DNA from: Deltaproteobacteria bacterium
Lineage (GTDB): Bacteria > Desulfobacterota > Binatia > Binatales > Binataceae
Assembly: GCA_021831785.1 (NCBI GenBank)
Contig: JAKBMB010000011.1
Coordinates: 1-64,000 of the forward strand
Length of the DNA stretch: 64,000 bases
Direction of reading: 5' to 3'
Made by a program: the position numbers and the translations under genes. Below are positions 10,638-19,444 of the stretch, in pieces. Below the pieces are notes generated by a model that was not told the origin of the DNA, ran no database searches, and saw only the letters and a list, made by a program, of their open reading frames with translations. Every line of letters begins with the position of its first letter. Position 1 is the stretch's first letter.

Positions 10638-12518
10638 TCATCGCCGGGGCATCTCAGGGCCTGCGAAGACCGACCCGCAGGGCAGCAGCAACCCGTCTTC
10701 TTCAACCGTTCGCGCGGGGCGGTCGAGGTTGCGATCAAGGTCGTAGGCCGCGCTGATTAGCGACAGGTGAGTCAGTGCTTGCGGAAAGTTCCCCAGATGC
10801 TTGCCCTGGACGCCGAGCTGCTCGGAGTAAAGGCCGGTGTGGTTGGCGTAGCTCAACATCTTCTCGAAGCATAACCTTGCTTTGCGGACCCGGCCGGCGC
10901 GCGCTAGCGATTCGACGTACCAGAACGAGCAAAGCGAGAAGGTTCCTTCGGCGCCCTTCAAGCCGTCGGCGCTTTGGTCACCTATCTTGTAGCGATGGAC
11001 CAGCGTGTCGCAGACGAGGTCTTCTTCTATCGCGCGGATTGTCGAAAGCCAGCGCGGATCGACCGGACTGATGAATTTCACCAGCGGCATCAATAGCGTT
11101 GACGCGTCCATCGCCTCATCGCCTCGAGAACGGACAAAGGCGTTGCGCCGCGAGCTGAAGTAGCTCTGATGAAGCTCGCGGTAGATTTCATCCCGCGCTT
11201 TGAGCCATCGGTCAAGCGGCGCCGGAAGCGAGCGCGCTATCGCGACGCGCGCCGCGCGGTCGATCGCGGTCCAGCACATCAGGCGCGAAAAGGCGAACTC
11301 ACGGCCGCCGCCGCGGACCTCCCAGATGCTCTGGTCCTTGGCGCGCCAGTTTGCGCACACCCAATTCGTTAATCGGGCGAGGTCGTTCCAAAGGTCGTAC
11401 GACACCGGCTCGCTGTAGCGGTCATGCAGATAGACCGCATCCATCAGCTCGCCGTAGATGTCAAGTTGAAGCTGGTCCGCCGCGCCGTTGCCGATGCGCA
11501 CCGGCCTTGAACCCATGTAACCTTCCAGATGGGGTAGGGTTTCTTCGGGGAGGTGCGAGCTGCCGTCGAGCCGATAAACTAGCTTCAACGGAGCTGCGCC
11601 GGCTTGGCCGTCGAAGTCGGCGCAGCGCGCGTGAATCCATTTAATAAACGCGGTTGCCTCCTCGGTGTAACCGAGCTGCAACAGGCAGTACACGGTAAAA
11701 GCGGAGTCGCGCACCCAGGCGTAGCGGTAGTCCCAGTTGCGTTCGCCTCCGATCTGTTCGGGCAGGCCGAAGGTGGGCGCGGCGACGACCGAGCCGTGGC
11801 TGCGCGAGGTGAGCAGCTTGAGCACCAGGGCCGAGCGATTTATCATCTCGCGCCATCGGCCGCGATAGTTCGAGCGCCCGACCCAGCGATGCCAAAAGCC
11901 CGTGGTCTCGGCGAAGCTCTGCGACACGAAGTCGGGCGCGGCCGCGGGCGAATCCGCGCCGCCGTCCTGCTCCAGGACGAAGTCCGCCGCCTGCCCCGCG
12001 CGCAAGGTGAACTCGGCCATCGCGTCGCCGTTCTCGATGCGCAGCGGCGCGTTGCTGCGAAGACAGAGCACGACGTCGTCGGCGCCGGCCGAGATGAAGC
12101 GGACGCATCCGTCGCCGCGCTCGACGCGGTGGGTGGCGCGCGCATAGTCAAAGCGCGGCGCGCAGGTCATTTTCATCCGCGCTTCGCCGCGCACCACGTG
12201 AACGCGCCGCACTACGGCATGCTCATGGCCGGACTCCTCAACCGGCATAAAGTCCAGGACTTCGGCCACCCCGGCGTCGGAAAGAAAGCGCGTCAAAAGA
12301 ATATTGGAGTCAGGCAAATAGAGCTGCTTTTTGCTGTACTCGCCGCGCACCGGCGCGATCCGAAAAAATCCTCCTCGCTTGTCGTCCAGCAGCGCGGCGA
12401 AGATGGTGGGCGAGTCGAAATCGGGAAAGCACATGAAATCGATCGTGCCGTCAAGGGCGACCAGGGCGACGGTGTTGAGGTCGCCGATTACGGCGTGATC
12501 TTCGATTGGCTGATACAT
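10638..12518 (-). CDS. Glycoside hydrolase family 15 protein (glucoamylase/trehalase-like)
   Basis: GH15 enzymes hydrolyse alpha-glucosidic bonds in starch, maltodextrin or trehalose. The start chosen is the ATG at 12518, giving MYQPIEDHAVIGDLNT, the usual N-terminus of bacterial GH15 proteins. It avoids overlap with the gene upstream and gives 626 residues, a normal length. An N-terminal beta-sandwich is followed by an (alpha/alpha)6 barrel with GERNWDYRYAWVRDS, GYMGSRPVRIGN and KGAEGTFSLCSFW, all conserved in the family. It starts 32 bases after the stop of the MBL-fold gene and is probably co-transcribed with it. Substrate (trehalose versus glucan) is not decided by sequence. Confidence 0.93.
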   Translation of the reverse strand: MYQPIEDHAVIGDLNTVALVALDGTIDFMCFPDFDSPTIFAALLDDKRGGFFRIAPVRGEYSKKQLYLPDSNILLTRFLSDAGVAEVLDFMPVEESGHEHAVVRRVHVVRGEARMKMTCAPRFDYARATHRVERGDGCVRFISAGADDVVLCLRSNAPLRIENGDAMAEFTLRAGQAADFVLEQDGGADSPAAAPDFVSQSFAETTGFWHRWVGRSNYRGRWREMINRSALVLKLLTSRSHGSVVAAPTFGLPEQIGGERNWDYRYAWVRDSAFTVYCLLQLGYTEEATAFIKWIHARCADFDGQAGAAPLKLVYRLDGSSHLPEETLPHLEGYMGSRPVRIGNGAADQLQLDIYGELMDAVYLHDRYSEPVSYDLWNDLARLTNWVCANWRAKDQSIWEVRGGGREFAFSRLMCWTAIDRAARVAIARSLPAPLDRWLKARDEIYRELHQSYFSSRRNAFVRSRGDEAMDASTLLMPLVKFISPVDPRWLSTIRAIEEDLVCDTLVHRYKIGDQSADGLKGAEGTFSLCSFWYVESLARAGRVRKARLCFEKMLSYANHTGLYSEQLGVQGKHLGNFPQALTHLSLISAAYDLDRNLDRPARTVEEDGLLLPCGSVFAGPEMPRR

Positions 12519-12550
12519 CGGCTTTTGCGCGAGCGAAGCCGCCGGGCCCG

Positions 12551-13501
12551 TTAGGCGGCCAAGGTGAGCGTGGTGCCAACGCTGCTCGCGATAAAGGCGT
12601 CGGGCAGCTCGCGCGCGATTGCGTGCGTGGCGCGCCATCCGGTGCAATGGCCCGGGACGATAATGTCCGGCGCGAGCGCTTTGAGAGCGGCCACGGTGGG
12701 ACCGATACGCGGCTCGAAGAGCGCTCCGGAAAGATGAAAACCGCCGATTATCGCATGCACGCGGCTCACGCCGGTGAGCGCTTGCGCGTGGCGCACGGTG
12801 TTGATCACGCCCGCATGGCCGCAGCCGGTGAGGATCACTAGTCCGCGGCCTTTGACGTTCAGGACCACCGCCTGATCGTCATGGATCAGCGGGTCGGGCT
12901 GCCAGTGCTCGGCAACCTTGGCGAAATGGATCGGAAAGCCGGTCTCGAAGTCAGTCGAGCGATGGATCTGGCCGCTGACAAGCAGCATCCCGCCGACGAG
13001 GAAAGACGGCGCGCGCTGCTCGATTACCTCGATGCCCTCGCGGCTTAGTATACGGCGGTCCGGCGGCGGAAGGCCGATTTCGTGGCCGTCCGGTAGAACC
13101 ACCTTTCGCTGCAGAAAGGCGTCCGGATGAAGCAGCAGCGGCATGCGGCGCTTGCCGAGCCGGGCAAACATGCCGGCGAGTCCGGTCGTATGGTCAGCGT
13201 GGCCGTGGCTCAGCACGATCGAGTGCAGCTCGTTGGGCTTGACTTCGAGCACTTCAAGATTATGCGCCGTCCCGTTTTCGCTGAGCCCGGCATCGAACAG
13301 GACCGTCTCGTTGTGCTCCGGCGTGCTAATTTTCACCAGCGCCGAGAAGCCGTGTTCGGCGATCAGCGATTTGCGTCCAAGCCAATCGCCGGAGGTCAAC
13401 GCGCTGCGGCGCACGGTGGGCCTGCTGGGCATGAGCAGGTCGATTGAGTTGTCGACGACCGTGGTAATCTCTACCTTGTCCACTTCTTTGAGTGACATCA
13501 T
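12551..13501 (-). CDS. MBL-fold metallo-hydrolase
   Basis: A 316-residue metallo-beta-lactamase-fold protein. The metal motif HGHADH lies near residues 100-105, followed by later ligands in TGCGHAG and a C-terminal PGHCTGW. The overall layout resembles the subgroup annotated as dihydropterin-aminobenzene phosphate synthase-like hydrolases. Those assignments were made for archaeal enzymes and should not be transferred here. It is the first gene of a likely two-gene unit with the GH15 enzyme. Cytoplasmic, no signal peptide. Confidence 0.88.
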   Translation of the reverse strand: MMSLKEVDKVEITTVVDNSIDLLMPSRPTVRRSALTSGDWLGRKSLIAEHGFSALVKISTPEHNETVLFDAGLSENGTAHNLEVLEVKPNELHSIVLSHGHADHTTGLAGMFARLGKRRMPLLLHPDAFLQRKVVLPDGHEIGLPPPDRRILSREGIEVIEQRAPSFLVGGMLLVSGQIHRSTDFETGFPIHFAKVAEHWQPDPLIHDDQAVVLNVKGRGLVILTGCGHAGVINTVRHAQALTGVSRVHAIIGGFHLSGALFEPRIGPTVAALKALAPDIIVPGHCTGWRATHAIARELPDAFIASSVGTTLTLAA

Positions 13502-13917
13502 GCGGATGACTTCCTTATCACAAGGGCGCGTGCGTGACCGCGTGCGAACTGATTCAGTCTACGGCCAATCGGGGCGCCAAACCAGCCTGCCGGTCCGCGC
13601 CCGCATAGACCGGCGAGCATTTGCCGGCAAGTTGCGCCCGGGGCAGTCATGATGTTAGGGACGACCAGCGCCGGCGCCAAGTCCGCGCGTCCAATTCTCA
13701 AGCCCGGGAGGCAAAGCGCTGCCGGCGGCGTGGACGCCATCCACCGGGCGATCGTCGCCGCATTTTGCGCGGACCCGCAATGCAACACGATAACCGGCAG
13801 CGCATGGCGATCGCAAACAGCGCATAGCGCAACGAAACCGCGCGTTCTGAGGAACGAGTAGGGAGGTTAGCATTTGAACAACAAGCCGTACGACAGCCGC
13901 CGGCGAGCCCGCAAAGC
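13502..13917. other. 416-base divergent intergenic region, no gene seen
   Basis: It separates the minus-strand MBL gene from plus-strand thiI and must contain both promoters. Short frames here have no family resemblance. Confidence 0.5.
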
Positions 13918-15102
13918 ATGCGGTACTTGATCGGCCGCGTTCATGAGATCGCCCTTAAAGGGCGAAACCGCTGGCGTTTTGTCGAGCAGCTTAAGTCCAA
14001 CTTGCGGGCGGTGATGAGCGATCTCGGCGTGGGAAAATGTATTGCGCAGGGTGCAACGCTCGAGGTCGAGCTTCCCGAAGAAGTCAGCGACGAGGCGATC
14101 AGTGAGCGCGCGGCGCTGGTCTTCGGGATGCAGAATTTTTCTATCGCGCGGGCGGCAAGTGCCCAGCTTGAAAGCATCACGCGCGCGGCGCTCGAAATGG
14201 TCGAAGGAATTAACGCGGCCAGCTTCGCCGTGCGCGCGAGCCGTTCGGACAAGCGCTTGCCGTTCACGTCGATGGAAGTGGAGCGGGAAGTCGGCGCGGC
14301 GGTCAAGGCGCGCCTTAACTGCGCCGTGAACCTGACGAACCCGCAGCTTGCGGTCGTGATCGAGATCGCCACCGATCGCGCCTACGTCTCACTCGGCAAG
14401 CGTCCGGGCGCCGGAGGGCTGCCGGTGGGAATCAGCGGCCAGGGGTTAGTGCTGCTCTCCGGTGGGATCGATTCGCCGGTGGCCGCGTATCGGATGATGC
14501 GCCGCGGGCTGCGCTTGAGCTTCGTGCACTTCCACAGCTATCCGCTGCTTTCGCGGGCAAGCTGGGAAAAGGCGTGCGAGCTGGCGGAGTTGCTCGCGCG
14601 CTATCAGTCGCGGGCGGCACTGATCCTGGTGCCGTTTGCCGACGCTCAGCGCCAAATTGTGGCGCGGGTTGAGCGTCCGCTCAGAGTGGTGCTCTACCGG
14701 CGCCTCATGATGAGGATCGCCGGACGGCTAGCGCCCAAGTTGCGCGCAACGGCGCTGGTCACCGGCGAAAGCCTGGGTCAAGTCGCCTCGCAGACCTTGG
14801 ATAATATGGCGATTATCGGCGAGGCGGCGCCGATTCCCGTGCTGCGGCCGCTGGTCGGCATGGATAAGAACGAAATCGTCCAGCAGGCCCGCGAACTGGG
14901 AACCTTTGAGATCTCAATCCTCCCCGACCAGGACTGTTGCACGCTTTTTGTGCCGCGAAATCCCGAAACTCACGCGCGTCCATCCCAAGTCGACGCCGCC
15001 GAGAGCAGGCTTGACCTAGCGCGGATGGTCGAAGAGGCGTGTACGCGCGCCGAGCGGGTTGATTTCACCTTTCCGGCACCCTTGATCCGGAGTCCTGGCT
15101 AA
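13918..15102 (+). CDS. thiI: tRNA 4-thiouridine synthase ThiI
   Basis: ThiI adenylates U8 of tRNA and transfers sulfur to make 4-thiouridine, and in some bacteria also supplies sulfur to thiazole synthesis. The 394-residue product has the ferredoxin-like and THUMP regions (residues about 1-165), the PP-loop LLSGGIDSPVA (from about 179) and the GESLGQVASQT and QDCCTLF segments. It ends without a rhodanese domain, so it is the short form and would need an external sulfur carrier. The ATG at 13918 gives a slightly short N-terminus (RYLIGRVHEIALKGRNR). Confidence 0.95.
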   Translation: MRYLIGRVHEIALKGRNRWRFVEQLKSNLRAVMSDLGVGKCIAQGATLEVELPEEVSDEAISERAALVFGMQNFSIARAASAQLESITRAALEMVEGINAASFAVRASRSDKRLPFTSMEVEREVGAAVKARLNCAVNLTNPQLAVVIEIATDRAYVSLGKRPGAGGLPVGISGQGLVLLSGGIDSPVAAYRMMRRGLRLSFVHFHSYPLLSRASWEKACELAELLARYQSRAALILVPFADAQRQIVARVERPLRVVLYRRLMMRIAGRLAPKLRATALVTGESLGQVASQTLDNMAIIGEAAPIPVLRPLVGMDKNEIVQQARELGTFEISILPDQDCCTLFVPRNPETHARPSQVDAAESRLDLARMVEEACTRAERVDFTFPAPLIRSPG

Positions 15103-15164
15103 GGCGAAGATCGCTGCCGAGGCCCGGACGAGCAGCCGGGCCGGCAATGGAGCGAGGTTTAAAA

Positions 15165-15560
15165 ATGAAAGCACCTTTGCGCGTCGTGGAGCTCGATCAC
15201 GTGGTATTGCGCTGCCGCGCTATTGACCGCACACTTGAATTTTACTGCTCTGTGCTGGGGCTGACGGAAGAACGCCGCCTTGAGAGCATCGGCCTTATTC
15301 AGTTGCGCGCGGGCCGCAGCATGGTCGATTTGATCCCGGTCGAGAGCGCAGGCACCGGCGCAGCAGGCAACGTCGATCATTTTTGCTTGGGCGTCGAGAC
15401 CAAAGAGGTCAACGCGTTGGCGCAGCGATTGCGCGAACTGGGCGTCGAGGTTATCGGCGAACCGCAGGAGCGCTACGGCGCCCGCGGCATGGGCTGGTCG
15501 GTCTACATCCGCGATCCCGAGGGCAACACGGTGGAGCTCAAGCAGATCGGGCCGGCCTGA
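15165..15560 (+). CDS. VOC-family (glyoxalase/dioxygenase-like) protein
   Basis: A 131-residue protein of two beta-alpha-beta-beta-beta units: LDHVVLRCRAIDRTLEFYCSVLG at the start and a YIRDPEGNTVEL ending. Candidate metal ligands are the His in DHVVLR, the His in DHFCLGV and the Glu in NTVELKQ. The start at 15165 is preferred over the ATG at 15147 because GAGG lies 8-9 bases before it. VOC proteins include glyoxalases, dioxygenases and resistance proteins; the reaction cannot be told from sequence. A perfect hairpin follows the gene. Confidence 0.85.
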   Translation: MKAPLRVVELDHVVLRCRAIDRTLEFYCSVLGLTEERRLESIGLIQLRAGRSMVDLIPVESAGTGAAGNVDHFCLGVETKEVNALAQRLRELGVEVIGEPQERYGARGMGWSVYIRDPEGNTVELKQIGPA

Positions 15561-15621
15561 AGCAATCGGGACGTGTTCGCAGCGCAAGCGTGGGGCTGCC
15601 GACCGGGCATCGGGACGCGGC

Positions 15622-15657
15622 CTGGGGCTCTCGGCGAACCCCCGGCGAGAGCCCCAG
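15622..15657. terminator. Perfect 12-bp hairpin after the VOC gene
   Basis: Arms CTGGGGCTCTCG (15622-15633) and CGAGAGCCCCAG (15646-15657) pair perfectly around a 12-base loop. It sits 61 bases after the VOC stop and 29 bases before the next start. No T-run follows, so it may slow or stop polymerase or act in the leader of the downstream lipoprotein. Confidence 0.5.
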
Positions 15658-15686
15658 CCGGCGCGCGCTAAGCCCAAGCAGAGAGC

Positions 15687-16853
15687 GTGGCTCAAGTGTT
15701 CGGCGGGCGCAAAAGACGGGGCCGCGGATGCCCCCTGCTGCTCCTGATGCTCGCGGCGCTGCTGTGTGCGTGCGGCCAAAGCCCCAGCGAGGTCGCGCGC
15801 AAGTATCTTGCCGACTTGAAGCTCGGCCGCTATCAGGAGTGCTACCAGATGCTGTCGCGGCGCGATCAGCTTGCGCAAACGCCGGAGCAGTTCGCGGCCG
15901 ATATGCCGCTTGCGCCGGACGTGGACCGCGCATGGTTTGAAGCGGCCGAGGCCAAGACGCAATACGCTCTTAACAAGGAAGCCCGCGTTCACGGTCTTAA
16001 GGCGGTTGTTCCGGTCACGGTCACGACGATCGATCTGCCACTATGGGAGCGCGCGATCGAGAGCGCTCACGGGCCGGTCGCGGCCGCGCGCGCCGCGCGA
16101 GATTCGCTTAGCCGGGACAACTATCCGCGGCTGAGCTACGATGACGAGCTGGTGATAGTGAAGGAGTCTCATCGCTGGAGGCTCTTTGCCGACCTCGCCT
16201 CCCGCGAGCGCGTCGCCCGCTTGCACCGCGACGCTTTGCGCCTGTATCACCAGCACCGCCTCGACGAGGCGGCGAGGACCTACGGCAAGTTGCTCGCGGC
16301 GTTGGGGAATCCCCCTGCAAGCGGCGCTAAGGGCGCTGCCTTTCGCTACGCGCGCGAGCTAGAGCTGGTGGCGGCAGCCAGAGCGCGCGCGCCCGAGGCC
16401 CGGTTTTACCGGGTCAAGCTTAAGCTAGCGAAGGTCAGGCGGGAAATGACTAGCGCCGGCGAAGCTGGAATGTTCGGTCAGATTACCAACGCGGGAGATA
16501 AGCCCGTCGACGAGGTGCGCGTGATGCTGTCTTATTATTTCGAACAAGGCAGCAGGCGCTCGCCGGTGTTTGCCGCGAGCTACCCCGCCATATCCAATCC
16601 GCTCGAATTCACCGGATTTCTCGCTCCGCCGGCCCCGCTCATGCCTGGGGAGACGCGCAGCTTTGGCCTGCGGGTCAACGCACCGATCCCGATTCAGGAG
16701 GAGGCGACGCCGCGGCTTGGCGTCGCGAGCCTGATTTTTCCGCCCTGGTCAGCGCAAACGCTGAGCGAAGCGCTTTCGGGCGCTACTACGCGGCGCGCGA
16801 CGTACGACAATGACCGACGTCCGCGCTCGGCGTCAAGCCGGGCGTTGAGGTAG
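15687..16853 (+). CDS. Predicted lipoprotein, function unknown
   Basis: A 388-residue protein starting at GTG 15687. A basic N-region (KRRGRG) and the hydrophobic run PLLLLMLAALLCAC place a lipidation cysteine at about residue 29. The first part (SPSEVARKYLADLKLGRYQECYQMLS) resembles the lipoprotein domains that start with a P-x-x-V-x-x-F/Y helix (DUF4878-like). A second domain near residues 265-345 (FGQITNAGDKPVDEVRV...GETRSFGLRVN) resembles FxLYD-type beta-sandwich domains. No enzyme motif is seen. It stands alone on its strand between the VOC gene and nuoB. Confidence 0.75.
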   Translation: MAQVFGGRKRRGRGCPLLLLMLAALLCACGQSPSEVARKYLADLKLGRYQECYQMLSRRDQLAQTPEQFAADMPLAPDVDRAWFEAAEAKTQYALNKEARVHGLKAVVPVTVTTIDLPLWERAIESAHGPVAAARAARDSLSRDNYPRLSYDDELVIVKESHRWRLFADLASRERVARLHRDALRLYHQHRLDEAARTYGKLLAALGNPPASGAKGAAFRYARELELVAAARARAPEARFYRVKLKLAKVRREMTSAGEAGMFGQITNAGDKPVDEVRVMLSYYFEQGSRRSPVFAASYPAISNPLEFTGFLAPPAPLMPGETRSFGLRVNAPIPIQEEATPRLGVASLIFPPWSAQTLSEALSGATTRRATYDNDRRPRSASSRALR

Positions 16854-17172
16854 GGGCTCGGTGGCGTCGGCGAATACTTTGCACCCTCGCGCGCGAACGA
16901 GAGCGGCGCTCAGGGTCGTATAGCGGCCAACGGCTGCGCGCAAGGCCTTAGCGCCCGGGCGCGCTAGTCGATGGCGAGTCGATCTTTTGTCCCCTCGTTA
17001 AGAGTTAGGGCTAAGAGCGTTAGCTTTAGGGCGCAGACGTTCCCCTCTTGCGTTGGGACGTGTAGCATTGGAGATAGCGGCTGGCAGCGGCGGAGTTTCG
17101 CGGCCGGGCAATAGGAGGCCGCCGCGCGACGATGACAGGCTAAGCCGGGCCGGCCGGCGTGGAGTTGCAGCC
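16854..17172. other. 319-base region upstream of nuoB, no gene seen
   Basis: It presumably holds the nuoB promoter. The open frame running into nuoB from 17053 lacks similarity to the NuoB N-terminus and is treated as non-coding. No riboswitch or RNA gene was recognised. Confidence 0.45.
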
Positions 17173-17724
17173 ATGAACAATGGTGCGAAGGCGAACCTTC
17201 CCAATAAAAACGAAGCGGCGCTGCTGGGTGATGCGGCGTTGCTGACACGGTTGGACAAGGCCGTAGCTTGGGCGCGCAAATTTTCGATTTTTCCTTACCC
17301 CTTCGCCACCGCGTGCTGCGCGATGGAGTACATGTCGCTGTCGATGACGCCGTATGACATCGATCGTTTCGGAGCCCTGTTGCCTCGCTTCACCCCGCGC
17401 CAGGCGGACCTCCTGATGGTGATCGGAACGGTCACGGTGCGCCAAGCGCCGATACTCAAGCGCGTGTATGACCAGATGGCCGAGCCGAAATGGGTGATGG
17501 CATTCGGAGCTTGCGCCTCGACCGGCGGCTTTTACGACAATTACTCGACCCTGCCGGGTATCGACCGGGTAGTGCCGGTGGACGTCTACGTTCCCGGATG
17601 CCCGCCGCGTCCGGAGGCGGTGCTGGACGCGCTGATGGCCCTGCAGCGCAAGATTCAAGGCGAAAAGCAGAAATTGTTCGGGCGGCGCAGCGCTGTAGCC
17701 GCCGATGGTTCCGCGACCGCCTAG
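17173..17724 (+). CDS. nuoB: NADH-quinone oxidoreductase subunit B
   Basis: NuoB carries the terminal cluster N2 that passes electrons to quinone in complex I. The 183-residue protein keeps all four cluster cysteines: C48 and C49 (ATACCAMEYM), C114 (GACASTGG) and C143 (VPGCPPRPE). The start at 17173 (MNNGAKAN) is chosen; the open frame extends upstream but that part is not NuoB-like. It is followed 3 bases later by nuoF, with no nuoA, nuoC, nuoD or nuoE alongside, an unusual arrangement. Confidence 0.95.
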   Translation: MNNGAKANLPNKNEAALLGDAALLTRLDKAVAWARKFSIFPYPFATACCAMEYMSLSMTPYDIDRFGALLPRFTPRQADLLMVIGTVTVRQAPILKRVYDQMAEPKWVMAFGACASTGGFYDNYSTLPGIDRVVPVDVYVPGCPPRPEAVLDALMALQRKIQGEKQKLFGRRSAVAADGSATA

Positions 17725-17727
17725 CTG

Positions 17728-19083
17728 GTGCCGACCATGGAGCGCATCCTTTCGCGCTGGGTAGATATTCCTGACCTGCGCCGGATCGAGGTCTACGAGG
17801 CGCACGGCGGCTATCAGGCGTGGCGCAAGGTGCTGACCGAGATGACGCCCGCCGCGCTTATCGACGAGGTCAAGGCCGCCAACCTGCGCGGGCGCGGCGG
17901 CGCAGCTTTCCCTACCGGCACGAAATGGGGCTTTATTCCGCGCGACTCGCAAAAGCCCGTATATGTGTGCTGCAACGCGGATGAGAGCGAGCCGGGAACG
18001 TTTGGCAACCGCTACCAGCTGGAGAACGATCCGCACGGGGTAATCGAAGGGCTGCTTATCTGCTGCCGCGCGGTGAACGCGCACGTCGGCTACATTTATC
18101 TGCGCGGGGAGTTTGCGCTGCAAAAGCGGCGCGTCGACGAGGCCCTGGCGCAGGCGCGCGCGCGAGGATACGTCGGGCGCAACGTCTTGGGCGCGAACTT
18201 CGACGTGGAGATTTACACCCATCGCGGCGCCGGCGCTTACATCTGCGGCGAGGAGACGGCGCTGCTCGAGTCGCTGGAGGGCAAACGCGGATATCCGCGC
18301 AACCGGCCGCCCTTTCCGGCGATACACGGCGCCTTCGGCTGCCCCACGGTCGTCAACAACGTGGAGACGCTGTCGAACCTGCCGCATATCATCGCGCGCG
18401 GCGCGCAATGGTATCGCGGCATCGGTCCGGCGGCCAGCCCGGGTCCGAAGCTGTTTTGCCTGTCCGGCCATCTCAATCGCCCCGGGCTGTACGAGTTGCC
18501 GATGGGCTTCCCGCTCAAGAACATGATCTATGACGAACATCTGGGCGGCGGAATCCTCAATGGTAAGAAGCTCAAGGCGGTGATCCCGGGCGGCAGTTCG
18601 TTTCCCGTTTTTACCGCCGACGAGGCGCTCAAGGTCAACATGGACTTCGACTCGGTCCGCGCCGCGGGATCGTTGATGGGCACCGGCGGCGTGATCGTGA
18701 TGCACGAGGACACGTGCATGGTCGATGCGCTGAGAACGATCGCCAACTTTTACCATCACGAATCCTGCGGTCAGTGCACGCCGTGCCGGGAAGGGTGCGG
18801 ATGGATCGAAAAGCTGCTGATTGACCTCGAAGCCGGGCGCGGCGAGGCCGCGGACCTCGATAAGCTCATCGACATCGCGGACAACATGGAGGGTAATACT
18901 ATCTGCGTGCTCGCGGACAGCCTCGCCATGCCGGTGAGAAGCTTTGTGCGCAAGTTCAAAGAAGAGTTCGTTGAGCACGTGCGCCGGCGCCGATGCCCGT
19001 ATCGCTTCGAGCGCGGGTACGCCGGCGCCGCGCCGCGGGACGCGCCGCCTTTTCCGCCTACCGAGGCGGGCGCCGCTTCCTGA
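17728..19083 (+). CDS. nuoF: NADH-quinone oxidoreductase subunit F
   Basis: NuoF binds NADH and FMN and holds cluster N3. The 451-residue product has the FMN/NADH-binding segments LRGRGGAAFPTGTKW (about 54-68) and the GAGAYICGEETALLESLEG block. The N3 cysteines are C347, C350, C353 (SCGQCTPCREGC) and C393 (NTIC). The start is GTG 17728 or the in-frame ATG at 17737. The C-terminus has a short extension rich in Arg, Pro and Ala. It is probably co-transcribed with nuoB; nuoE, which normally precedes nuoF, is absent here. Confidence 0.95.
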   Translation: MPTMERILSRWVDIPDLRRIEVYEAHGGYQAWRKVLTEMTPAALIDEVKAANLRGRGGAAFPTGTKWGFIPRDSQKPVYVCCNADESEPGTFGNRYQLENDPHGVIEGLLICCRAVNAHVGYIYLRGEFALQKRRVDEALAQARARGYVGRNVLGANFDVEIYTHRGAGAYICGEETALLESLEGKRGYPRNRPPFPAIHGAFGCPTVVNNVETLSNLPHIIARGAQWYRGIGPAASPGPKLFCLSGHLNRPGLYELPMGFPLKNMIYDEHLGGGILNGKKLKAVIPGGSSFPVFTADEALKVNMDFDSVRAAGSLMGTGGVIVMHEDTCMVDALRTIANFYHHESCGQCTPCREGCGWIEKLLIDLEAGRGEAADLDKLIDIADNMEGNTICVLADSLAMPVRSFVRKFKEEFVEHVRRRRCPYRFERGYAGAAPRDAPPFPPTEAGAAS

Positions 19084-19444
19084 GGCGGCAAAGCGGCCGC
19101 CCGGATGCGGAGGCGGAATGCGCGGGAACTGCCGGCAAAGCTATGCCGAAAAGCTTGCTTCCGGCAAGAGCACAAGACTTCGGGCGGAATCCGGTGCGCC
19201 ACCGCCCGTCGGCATGCGCCAGGGTAATCGCCCGGGTAGTCGTTGGAAGCCGTCTTGTGAATGCGCGGCGAGCACCCGCCGGCATCGCGCCTTGCGCGGG
19301 AGCGCCGGAGCCCGGGCGTATTTGCGCTGCGGGACCGGTCCGCCGGCCTTCGCAGGGGAGGCTCTAATCAGAACCTGTCGGCGCTGGTTCGCGGGCGCTT
19401 CAGGAGCTTGATTCCACGGCCCGCTGAGGCCGCATATCGCAAAG
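19084..19444. other. 361-base gap between nuoF and nuoG, no gene seen
   Basis: Long for an internal gap of a complex I operon. Frames present are GC-driven and family-free. It may hold a separate nuoG promoter, but no clear -35/-10 pair was found. Confidence 0.45.
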
